DNA from: Ghiorsea bivora
GTDB taxonomy: Bacteria > Pseudomonadota > Zetaproteobacteria > Mariprofundales > Mariprofundaceae
Length of the DNA stretch: 64,000 nucleotides
NCBI RefSeq assembly: GCF_000744415.1
Contig: NZ_JQLW01000007.1
Span: 124,001-188,000 of the forward strand
Reading direction: 5' to 3'
Shown here: in pieces, positions 8,655 to 17,702 of the stretch
How positions within the stretch are numbered: the stretch's first letter is position 1
How the letters are laid out: each line of letters begins with the position of its first letter
The notes under the pieces: model-generated
Told to the model about the DNA's origin: nothing
What the model saw: only the letters and a program-made list of their open reading frames with translations
Databases searched by the model: none
Made by a program: the position numbers and the translations under genes

Positions 8655-9416
8655 TTAGATGAGCACCTGCAATTTGAATTCAAATGGACTTACCCTGTCT
8701 CCAAACTTAATGTGGTAGCTGCCTATGGGTAACTGCCTGATAGCTGGGCTATTGCTGTTATGCACAATTTCTTCATCATCAATTTCGCAATAATCACCGT
8801 ATTGTACCACGCGAAGTTGTAAACCACCCTCTTCTGCGGCTTCTAAAATAATATGTTCTTCGTTGATACGTAAGCTGCAGCCAGTGAGTCGAACATCAAT
8901 GCGTTTAGGGTCATGGAAAAGGTCTGTGACAGTTTGCGGTGGTCGGTAAGCACCAAACACCCAAGGTAAGCGCCCAACAATTTTACTTTGGTTACATAAA
9001 GCCGTTTTGGCATTGGCATTGATGCCTTCAAGTTTGGCAAAAGGAATAAACGTATCATCCAATTCATCATATTCGTCTTCAATCAATACATTTTGTAAAC
9101 GTGAAAACAGTGCTGCGAGCAATGGTGTTAAACTTCCACCAGGTTTATTCACTAAGCGAATAAGTGTACCTCGATCAATAACCTCCACTTCACCATCTGT
9201 TAAAGCTGTTACAGTAGCTGTACGCTGTCCTGCCAACCCTGCCAAGCCCAATTCACCAACAATTTCACCAGCTTGCAGTGTGTTGGTAATGATTCTACCA
9301 TCTTTGAGCACACGGCGAACCTCTAACCAGCCTGAGGTAATTAAATATGCAGCGGTATCTTTATCACCCTGACCAATGAGGATATCACCTTCTTCAAATA
9401 TCATGGTTGCAGCCAT
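8655..9416 (-). CDS. Cyclic-nucleotide-binding domain protein with beta-rich C-terminus
   Basis: Residues 1-115 form a cNMP-binding (CRP-type) beta-barrel: the phosphate-binding cassette reads G-E-I-V-G-E-L-G-L-A-G-L-A-G-Q-R-T-A-T-V (about 50-69), with the conserved Gly-Glu-Leu and Arg-Thr/Ala-Thr. The remaining 130 residues are not a DNA-binding winged helix; they are rich in beta-prone sequence and resemble no domain I can name with certainty (FHA-like is possible). It is therefore probably a signalling adaptor, not a transcription factor. It is divergent from the FecR-domain gene across 156 bp. Ligand (cAMP, cGMP or other) is unknown; a nucleotide cyclase gene lies at 29299. Confidence 0.75.
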   Translation of the reverse strand: MAATMIFEEGDILIGQGDKDTAAYLITSGWLEVRRVLKDGRIITNTLQAGEIVGELGLAGLAGQRTATVTALTDGEVEVIDRGTLIRLVNKPGGSLTPLLAALFSRLQNVLIEDEYDELDDTFIPFAKLEGINANAKTALCNQSKIVGRLPWVFGAYRPPQTVTDLFHDPKRIDVRLTGCSLRINEEHIILEAAEEGGLQLRVVQYGDYCEIDDEEIVHNSNSPAIRQLPIGSYHIKFGDRVSPFEFKLQVLI

Positions 9417-9572
9417 ACAATACTCCCTCTACTTTAAACACAACCTTGTCTTATCAAGCAATGTAGATGTGAGAACGGTCACGCTTAACCTAAATGATGA
9501 TAGACAAAAGTAGCTGCTCTATCTAGCTTTAAAAATAAAGATAAGTTTTTTTAAAGTGTTCGGAGATGAATC

Positions 9573-10205
9573 ATGACCTTACTTAAATATATCATTCTTG
9601 CTTCGGCATTGCTCTTTTTTTCACCCTTCAGTTATGCCAGTGACCTGAATATTGAGACAGCAGAGCCTGCTATTTCACGATTACAAGGTGAGGTTAAAGT
9701 ATTGCGTGGCCACCGTTATCTGAATGCACGTTATGGTATGAAACTGAACAAAGGTGATACCATTTATACAGGTCGCCGAGGTAAAGTTTATATTGATTTC
9801 CCTGATAATAGCCGCGTGAAACTTGGCGCTAAAGCACGCTTTCAAATTCAAAGCTGGGAAAACAAGCAGGGTATTTTCACTTCGGCATTAAATATTTTTC
9901 AAGGAGCATTCCGCTATACGGCAGGTTTAATTCGAGGTTATACAGCTAGACAAACCACGGTTACCACAAAAACTGCGGTCTTGGGTGTACGGGGAACAGA
10001 TTTTTGGGGACGCGTTGAAGAAGATAAAACTTTTTTCTTGTTGCTTGAGGGTGAAGTCTCCCTCAGCCCTATTCATGGTGAAAAAATAATTTATAATCGG
10101 GCATTGTATGCTGTGAATATCAAGGATTCATCCATTTCCACACCACAAAGCCTTGATATGAAAAGCATTGCACCGCTGGCAGCAGAAACTGAAATCGATT
10201 TTTAA
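9573..10205 (+). CDS. Exported FecR-domain protein
   Basis: The 210-residue protein starts with a cleavable signal peptide (hydrophobic core about residues 5-18, cleavage after S-Y-A-S), so it is periplasmic. A FecR domain follows: G-E-V-K-V-L-R-G-H-R near 36-45, then K-L-N-K-G-D-T-I-Y-T-G and the glycine-rich turn R-R-G-K-V-Y-I-D-F. FecR domains act as periplasmic sensors in iron signalling or are simple ligand-binding modules. No sigma factor or TonB receptor is adjacent, so classical FecIRA signalling is unlikely. A GGAGATG ribosome binding site precedes the ATG. It is followed 8 bp later by a TerB-like gene, and the divergent neighbour is a cNMP-binding protein. Confidence 0.85.
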   Translation: MTLLKYIILASALLFFSPFSYASDLNIETAEPAISRLQGEVKVLRGHRYLNARYGMKLNKGDTIYTGRRGKVYIDFPDNSRVKLGAKARFQIQSWENKQGIFTSALNIFQGAFRYTAGLIRGYTARQTTVTTKTAVLGVRGTDFWGRVEEDKTFFLLLEGEVSLSPIHGEKIIYNRALYAVNIKDSSISTPQSLDMKSIAPLAAETEIDF

Positions 10206-10213
10206 GGATACTT

Positions 10214-10666
10214 ATGTTTAACGCTATTAAAGCTTTATTTACAGGGCAAGACCAGGCAGAGCCTCAGAAGAAAAAACATGATATTTCACTGGCTGTAACT
10301 GCCATGATGATAGAAATCATGCGTATTGATGGCAAACTTGAAAGCGCTGAGCGCCAGGTCATATTTCAAGCCATAGAAAAGCGATTTGATTTATCCCATG
10401 ACGAAGTGGAAACCCTCATTGCTGAGGCAAGCAAGGCACAATCAGAGTCCACAGACCTACATCAGTTTACATCGCTTATTAACCAACAATTTAGCACTGA
10501 AGAACGCATTGATATTCTTAAGGAACTTTGGCTGGTTGCTATGGCGGATGGGGAAATTGACCCCTATGAGGAGCAACTTATCCGCCGTGTTGCTGGATTG
10601 ATTGGCGTGTATCACGGCGAATTTATCCAAGCCAAGATTGATGCAAGAGAAAGCATTACAGATTAA
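10214..10666 (+). CDS. TerB-like helical protein
   Basis: A 150-residue, soluble, all-helical protein. The two repeated acidic turns M-R-I-D-G-K-L-E-S-A-E (about 35-45) and M-A-D-G-E-I-D-P-Y-E-E (about 114-124) are the hallmark of the TerB/tellurite-resistance-B superfamily, which binds metal ions such as calcium. No tellurite operon (terC, terD, terZ) is near, so resistance function should not be assumed. It shares an operon with the FecR-domain protein upstream (8 bp). Similar proteins act as co-chaperone or membrane-stress factors; exact role unknown. Confidence 0.82.
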   Translation: MFNAIKALFTGQDQAEPQKKKHDISLAVTAMMIEIMRIDGKLESAERQVIFQAIEKRFDLSHDEVETLIAEASKAQSESTDLHQFTSLINQQFSTEERIDILKELWLVAMADGEIDPYEEQLIRRVAGLIGVYHGEFIQAKIDARESITD

Positions 10667-10706
10667 TAAACTCCTCCACAGGTTTATAGCTAAACTTTAT
10701 TAACCC

Positions 10707-10735
10707 TTGACAAAACAAGGTCTTTTGCCCATAAT
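10707..10735 (+). promoter_or_regulatory. Sigma70 promoter of the norCB region
   Basis: TTGACA (10707-10712), a 17-bp spacer and CATAAT (10730-10735) make a near-consensus promoter about 50 bp before the first gene of the nor set. The -35 box lies in a small inverted repeat, CCTTG-N6-CAAGG (10705-10720), which could be an operator; it is not a clear FNR, NorR or NsrR site. Confidence 0.7.
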
Positions 10736-10783
10736 GCTATTGGGTGTTTACTTCATCTGATAACAGCTTAAGGCGAGTTGCTT

Positions 10784-11131
10784 ATGTTAGAACCTGTTGA
10801 ACTCAAAGATTTCTTTATTGTCTTTTTTTCTGGAGCAATGGTCATCATGGCTGGGGCGTTATATGCCCTACTTTTTGCTTGGTCGCGACTGCAATCCAAA
10901 CCTTGGATGATGAGCTTGGCTTATCTTTCTTATATAATTTTATTTGTCGCTGTAATGACGCTTGGTTCGGCTGCCCATCTCACTGGTTTTTGGTGGTGGT
11001 TGGTAATCGCAATGCTGCTTGGGTATTTATTAGCGCCACACGGAATTTGGAAACTTTGTGTTGCCACACATGCCGTTAAACAAGGTTCAGAGCATAAAAC
11101 AACAGATACAACCTGCACCAATATACCGTAG
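10784..11131 (+). CDS. Small membrane protein upstream of norCB
   Basis: A 115-residue protein with three predicted membrane segments (about residues 10-32, 42-66 and 68-90) and a short polar tail. The ATG at 10784 follows an AAGGCGAG ribosome binding site with good spacing; an upstream in-frame TTG at 10778 is less likely. I do not recognise the family. It shares the promoter at 10707 with norC and norB, which start 55 bp downstream. It may be an assembly or accessory subunit of the nitric oxide reductase, an inference from position only. Confidence 0.6.
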   Translation: MLEPVELKDFFIVFFSGAMVIMAGALYALLFAWSRLQSKPWMMSLAYLSYIILFVAVMTLGSAAHLTGFWWWLVIAMLLGYLLAPHGIWKLCVATHAVKQGSEHKTTDTTCTNIP

Positions 11132-11186
11132 TTTGTTTGCGCCCTATTCACCGTTTTCTCGATAAAACAGTAAACAAGGAGGCAGT

Positions 11187-11786
11187 ATGAGTGATAATAT
11201 CCCCTGGTGGTCCAGAGAGGTATTCTGGAAAAAAACAGCAATATGGGTAACGGGGTTTATGTTTGTTGTCCTTATTGTTTTAACATTAGATACTTTACCT
11301 AAGATATCAGTAGGCAGTGAGCATGTTCCAGCTTACTCGGTCATCAATAAACATATTGATTATGTTTTTAACGATGAACGAAATATTCAAGTTCCTGTGA
11401 TTGGTAAAGATGACCCGCTTTTTGGTCAAATGCTTACAGAGCAAGAAGCTGAAGCATTGGTAACACATGGAAAAAAAATTACCCAAGGTCGCAATTGTAT
11501 GGGCTGTCATACCTTATTGGGCAATGGTTCATATTTTGCGCCAGACCTTACCAAAGCATGGCTTGACCCTGCTTGGAGTTCTGAAGAAGAACGTGAGCAG
11601 TATATGATTGAGTTTCTTATGGACCCTCAAGAAAACGCACGTTCTTTTGGTTCAGGTCGCACCATGCCAAACCTGCATATCACCAAAGAAGAAGCCAAAG
11701 CTATTATTGCATTTCTCAAGTGGATGTCATCCATTGATACCAATGGCTTCCCATATAATTTCACTGTTATCGACAAGGAGGGTTAA
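11187..11786 (+). CDS. norC: Nitric oxide reductase cytochrome c subunit
   Basis: NorC passes electrons to the NorB catalytic subunit. The 199-residue protein has one N-terminal membrane anchor (about residues 14-36) and a periplasmic cytochrome c domain with heme motif C-M-G-C-H (about residues 105-109) and an axial methionine in the R-T-M-P-N-L stretch. The ATG is preceded by AAGGAGG with ideal spacing. NorB starts 3 bp after its stop, so the two are cotranscribed. The accessory genes norD, norQ and norE are absent nearby, and no nitrite reductase is in the window, so it may serve NO detoxification. Confidence 0.93.
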   Translation: MSDNIPWWSREVFWKKTAIWVTGFMFVVLIVLTLDTLPKISVGSEHVPAYSVINKHIDYVFNDERNIQVPVIGKDDPLFGQMLTEQEAEALVTHGKKITQGRNCMGCHTLLGNGSYFAPDLTKAWLDPAWSSEEEREQYMIEFLMDPQENARSFGSGRTMPNLHITKEEAKAIIAFLKWMSSIDTNGFPYNFTVIDKEG

Positions 11787-11789
11787 GCC

Positions 11790-13229
11790 ATGAGTACTGT
11801 TCAATTAAATGGTGGTCAACAACTGGCCATGAAGTATTACACAGTAGCTATTGCCTTATTCGTTGCCCAAATCTTATTTGGTTTATTATCGGGTATGCAA
11901 TATTTGATTCCTGGCTTCTTACAAGGTGTATTAGATTTTAACGTCACGCGAACAGTGCATATCAATGCCATGATTATATGGCTGTTATATGGCTTTATTG
12001 GTTCGGTATATTGGCTTCTTGAAGAAGAAAGTCAGACTAAAATTGTAGGCTTAAAGCTGGGTAACTTTGCATTTTGGTTGTTTACCGTAGCTGTTGTTAT
12101 CGTTGTAGTCGTATTTCTTGTTGTGCAAACGGGGCCTGGTGATGATTTCACCCGCTGGTTTGTTAATGAAGGACGGGAATATATCGAAGCACCACGCTGG
12201 GCTGATATTGGCATAGTCATTTGTGTATTGATTTTCTTTTATAATGTGGCTGCAACCTTTATGAAAGGTCAATGGAGCGGGATTTCTGGTGTTTTGACCC
12301 TTGATTTGGTTGCTTTAGCAGGTATTTATTTGGCTGGTATGTTTTACACCACCAATATCTCAGTAGACCAATACTGGTGGTGGTGGGTCATTCACCTCTG
12401 GGTAGAAGCAACTTGGGAAGTTTTGGTGGGTTGTTTGATGGCTTGGGGTTTAATGAAAACCCTTGGTGTATCACGCAAAATCGTAACCACATGGTTATAT
12501 ATTGAAGTCGCACTAATGTTTGGTTCAGGAATTTTGGGCTTGGGCCATCATTATTTCTGGATTGGCACGCCTGAATACTGGCTCACCATTGGTGGTTTCT
12601 TCTCAGCCTTAGAGCCCATTCCCTTGGTGGCTATGGTTGTGCATGCTGTTTACGACTCTGGCGTGAAACATATGAAAGCAAATAACAACCCAGCATTCGC
12701 ATGGTTGATTGCACATGCCTTTGGCAATTTCTTTGGTGCTGGTGTGTGGGGCTTTATGCACACATTGCCGCAAATCAACCTCTACACCCACGGTACACAG
12801 TGGTCAGCATCTCATGGGCATTTGGCGTTCTTTGGCGCTTATGCCACCATCGTGATTGCTATGATTTATATAGCTTTGCGTGAAGTTCGTGGTCAACAAA
12901 GCTTTGGTGCTGATTTACCCGATGGTGGTTGGAAGTGGAAATGGGCATTGGGGTTACTCAACCTCGGTGTGGTTGGTATGAGCATAGCCTTACTTATTTC
13001 AGGTTATGAACAATCCTTTATTGAACGTGCCGTAGGTGGTTCAACATGGTTAGGTTATTTTACAGCCCAAATTCATCCTTGGTTTGTTCAAGGTATGTGG
13101 TGGCGCATGGTCTTTGGTTTTGTAACAGCTTTCGGTATTATTCTATTGGTTTGGGATTTGCTTACGATTGGTAAACACAACAAACCAAGTGCGGAAGTTA
13201 TCAGCCCAACCCAAACAGCTTCCGTTTAA
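11790..13229 (+). CDS. norB: Nitric oxide reductase catalytic subunit (cNOR)
   Basis: Membrane heme-copper-superfamily enzyme that reduces two NO to N2O using electrons from NorC. The 479-residue protein has about 12 membrane helices. The FeB site is visible: H-L-W-V-E-A-T-W-E carries the first His and the key Glu; G-L-G-H-H-Y-F-W-I-G carries the next two His; H-G-T-Q-W-S-A-S-H-G-H-L supplies the heme ligands. F-S-A-L-E-P-I-P holds the second conserved glutamate. It lacks the N-terminal quinol-oxidising extension of qNOR, in agreement with the separate norC. A strong terminator (13248-13275) follows. Confidence 0.94.
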   Translation: MSTVQLNGGQQLAMKYYTVAIALFVAQILFGLLSGMQYLIPGFLQGVLDFNVTRTVHINAMIIWLLYGFIGSVYWLLEEESQTKIVGLKLGNFAFWLFTVAVVIVVVVFLVVQTGPGDDFTRWFVNEGREYIEAPRWADIGIVICVLIFFYNVAATFMKGQWSGISGVLTLDLVALAGIYLAGMFYTTNISVDQYWWWWVIHLWVEATWEVLVGCLMAWGLMKTLGVSRKIVTTWLYIEVALMFGSGILGLGHHYFWIGTPEYWLTIGGFFSALEPIPLVAMVVHAVYDSGVKHMKANNNPAFAWLIAHAFGNFFGAGVWGFMHTLPQINLYTHGTQWSASHGHLAFFGAYATIVIAMIYIALREVRGQQSFGADLPDGGWKWKWALGLLNLGVVGMSIALLISGYEQSFIERAVGGSTWLGYFTAQIHPWFVQGMWWRMVFGFVTAFGIILLVWDLLTIGKHNKPSAEVISPTQTASV

Positions 13230-13247
13230 AAGCTGCAGTTTCACAAC

Positions 13248-13275
13248 AAAGAGCCTCTGAAATCAGAGGCTCTTT
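13248..13275 (+). terminator. Rho-independent terminator after norB
   Basis: Perfect 13-bp arms (13248-13260 and 13263-13275, core GAGCCTCTGA) with a two-base loop, followed by TTTTT on the plus strand. The A-run on the left makes it potentially bidirectional, so it may also end icd on the minus strand. Confidence 0.88.
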
Positions 13276-13313
13276 TTATGTTATCTTCAAAAAACAACTG
13301 AGTTTTACGTGTT

Positions 13314-15626
<2,313 letters not shown>

Positions 15627-15647
15627 CTATATCCCACCGAGGTAGCC

Positions 15648-16175
15648 ATGAAACCAAAACTTATAGACCATCGAAAAGCTTTAGCTGCAAACCAAGATGC
15701 TTATACCTTTGAACTTCAAGAAGAAAACATCGAACGTTTAGTTAAAACTCTAATACCTCGTTTAAAAAACTCTGGGTATAAAGTTACACTAGGGAAATCT
15801 TTTAATGTCCTTTCAAAAGTCATAACACTTTTATTCAGTGCTCAAGACAATCGACCTTTTTTTCATGTTGAAGGAACTGAATTGCCACTCTGTTGGAATT
15901 CCCCAAAAGATTGGGATAAAAACTATGTCAAATACGAATGGGGGCATTTAAGGTCTCAAAATCAAGCCCCTGAAAAAGCATATGAATTAGAAAACCTAGG
16001 GTTATATTCAGCAAGGTGTAACCAGCATATTCAAACAAGCATGCATATCGAAGAACTGATGGTATACGGTGGAATATTAGCCCAACGGATTAGTAATGTT
16101 CTAACTACTCGACGTAAACTATTTGAATCACCAGAATGGAAAGCTCTACTGAAACAGCTAAACGATGAAAACTAA
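15648..16175 (+). CDS. Hypothetical protein, possible HNH-like nuclease fold
   Basis: A 175-residue soluble protein that I do not recognise. An upstream in-frame start exists inside the icd promoter region (15525), but the ATG at 15648 follows a GAGGT ribosome binding site and is preferred. The central and C-terminal region reads Y-E-W-G-H-L-R-S, E-N-L-G-L-Y-S-A-R-C-N and later H-I-Q, which has the spacing style of an HNH/treble-clef nuclease (His, Asn, Cys/His). This is weak pattern matching. No restriction methylase is next to it, and it is followed by an interspersed hairpin repeat. It may be a recently acquired single gene. Confidence 0.5.
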   Translation: MKPKLIDHRKALAANQDAYTFELQEENIERLVKTLIPRLKNSGYKVTLGKSFNVLSKVITLLFSAQDNRPFFHVEGTELPLCWNSPKDWDKNYVKYEWGHLRSQNQAPEKAYELENLGLYSARCNQHIQTSMHIEELMVYGGILAQRISNVLTTRRKLFESPEWKALLKQLNDEN

Positions 16176-16189
16176 CGTTAACAAGCCTG

Positions 16190-16253
16190 TTATTTCGACC
16201 GAAGCGTAGCGTAATGGAGAAATCTGAGACCTCTCAACTGCGTTCGAGGTGAC
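16190..16253. repeat. Imperfect hairpin repeat (dyad around GGAGAAATCTGAGACCTCTC)
   Basis: The left half (from GTTATTTCGA) and right half (to TCGAGGTGAC) are imperfect inverse complements that meet near 16224, giving a long mismatched hairpin with the gene-free gap between the unknown protein and the TSUP gene. Similar ATTTCGACCGAAGC...GAGAAATC palindromes are scattered in many bacterial genomes. Probably a small non-autonomous element. Confidence 0.55.
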
Positions 16254-16293
16254 AAATCTTTACTTCTGAACACTATACCACAATATCCCAACC

Positions 16294-17043
16294 ATGTTTG
16301 AACAAGCCCTACTCTTTGCCATTGCTTTGATTGCCAACACGTTTTCTGCTTTGGCAGGTGGTGGTGCGGGGTTGATTCAGTTACCTGCCTTGCTGCTGTT
16401 AGGGCTGCCGTTTAGTATTGCGCTGGCGACCCACAAAATCGCTTCAGTCGCACTTGGTTTGGGCGCTGTGACCCGATACCTCAAAGAAGACTTGTTGCAG
16501 CGCAAACTTGCGTTGTTGATGTTGGTATCAGGGTTGCCTGGTGTGGTGATTGGCGGGTTTATTATCGTCAATATCCCTGATGATATTGCCACAGCAGCAT
16601 TGGGATTGCTCACCATGATGCTTGGTTTCTATTCCATGTTTAGCCCCAAGCTTGGTTTACACTATCAGCCTAAAAATATGCACATCAAAGGTTTAATGAT
16701 TGGTGGCGCTGCCCTATTCGGCATTGGCATACTCAATGGCTCGCTGACTTCAGGCACAGGATTATTCGTCACCCTATTCCTCATCCGCTGGTTTGGTTTG
16801 GATTATAAACATGCTGTGGCATACACATTGGTCATGGTGGGTGTGTTTTGGAATGGTGCAGGCGCAGTCACCGTGGGGCTTTTATCGGATATTCAATGGA
16901 GCTGGTTGATTGCCTTGTTGCTCGGCTCATTTATTGGCGGTTATCTGGGTAGCCACCTTGCCATACTCAAAGGCAATGCTCTGATTAAGCGCAGCTACGA
17001 AATCATTACCATTCTCATTGGTCTGCAACTATTGTTCGGCTAG
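16294..17043 (+). CDS. TSUP (TauE/SafE) family membrane permease, second copy
   Basis: A 249-residue membrane protein with about eight hydrophobic segments. It has the TSUP opening N-T-F-S-A-L-A-G-G-G-A-G-L-I-Q-L-P (about residues 16-32) and the mirrored half with N-G-S-L-T-S-G-T-G-L-F. It differs clearly from the TSUP protein at 7910, so it is a separate subfamily and not a recent duplicate. Substrates of the family include sulfite and organosulfonates; the substrate here is unknown. It is a single gene between a hairpin repeat and a toxin-antitoxin pair. Confidence 0.85.
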   Translation: MFEQALLFAIALIANTFSALAGGGAGLIQLPALLLLGLPFSIALATHKIASVALGLGAVTRYLKEDLLQRKLALLMLVSGLPGVVIGGFIIVNIPDDIATAALGLLTMMLGFYSMFSPKLGLHYQPKNMHIKGLMIGGAALFGIGILNGSLTSGTGLFVTLFLIRWFGLDYKHAVAYTLVMVGVFWNGAGAVTVGLLSDIQWSWLIALLLGSFIGGYLGSHLAILKGNALIKRSYEIITILIGLQLLFG

Positions 17044-17128
17044 GTGATTGATGGTCTGGCACTTGCATAATCATATATAAAGACCTAAAATGAGCACTTA
17101 TTTATAGTCTTTCTCTAAGGGGTTTATG

Positions 17129-17380
17129 ATGAAACAGGTGTTATCCAATTATTCTGCAAGCATTTCAGAGCTTAAAAAGAACCCAACTGCCCTACTCAAG
17201 GATGCAGAAGGTTCACCCGTTGCTATCTTAAATCACAACACACCTGCTGCATATTTTGTGCCTGCTGAAACCTATGAATGGATGATGGAAAGGCTTGAAG
17301 ATTATGAGCTTGCTCAAATTGTGCAGGAACGCACTCAAGAAAAAGACCAAGCTATCACTGTTTCATTAGATGAGCTATAA
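17129..17380 (+). CDS. Phd/YefM-family antitoxin
   Basis: An antitoxin of 83 residues that neutralises the toxin encoded next to it and represses their promoter. The N-terminus (S-A-S-I-S-E-L-K-K-N-P-T) and the A-V-A-I-L-N-H-N-like region followed by P-A-A-Y-F-V-P-A-E-T-Y-E match Phd/YefM/StbD proteins: a small DNA-binding N-terminus and a disordered toxin-binding C-terminus. Two tandem ATGs exist (17126, 17129); AAGGGG at 17117-17122 is better spaced for the second. The toxin ATG (17370) overlaps its 3' end by 11 bp, which couples their translation. Confidence 0.88.
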   Translation: MKQVLSNYSASISELKKNPTALLKDAEGSPVAILNHNTPAAYFVPAETYEWMMERLEDYELAQIVQERTQEKDQAITVSLDEL

Positions 17381-17654
17381 ACTCAAATTTCTTCCTTCTG
17401 CACTCAAAGAATGGAAGAAACTCGCCCCACCCATACAGAAACAGCTCAAAAAGAAACTTCAAGAACGGTTAAAATACCCACACAGCCCTGCCGACCAACT
17501 TCGCGGCTTTAAAAATGTATATAAAATCAAGCTGCGCTCGGCAGGTTATCGCCTTGTTTATGAAGTGAACGACTTAGAAATTACAATCTTTGTGATTGCT
17601 GTGGGGAAACGAGAGCGTGGTTTAGTGTATCAAAAAGCTAAGAAACGCACATGA
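17370..17654 (+). CDS. RelE/StbE-family toxin (mRNA interferase)
   Basis: A 94-residue basic protein of the RelE/ParE fold, which typically cleaves mRNA in the ribosome A site. The L-K-F-L-P-S-A-L-K-E-W-K-K-L N-terminus, the L-R-G-F-K-N-V-Y-K-I-K-L-R-S-A-G-Y-R-L-V-Y centre and the V-I-A-V-G-K-R-E-R end are typical of RelE/StbE. The catalytic basic residues are present, so the toxin looks intact. It overlaps the antitoxin by 11 bp. A ParE-like gyrase target is a less likely alternative. Confidence 0.9.
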   Translation: MSYKLKFLPSALKEWKKLAPPIQKQLKKKLQERLKYPHSPADQLRGFKNVYKIKLRSAGYRLVYEVNDLEITIFVIAVGKRERGLVYQKAKKRT

Positions 17655-17702
17655 AAATTAGATACCCATCATTGTGGGTATGACGAACAAGAAAGGATAA
17701 AC

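Noticed and set aside
11790-13229. NorB as a quinol-dependent NOR or a cytochrome oxidase
   Set aside because: A separate norC precedes it, there is no N-terminal quinol-NOR extension, and the Glu/His pattern is that of cNOR.
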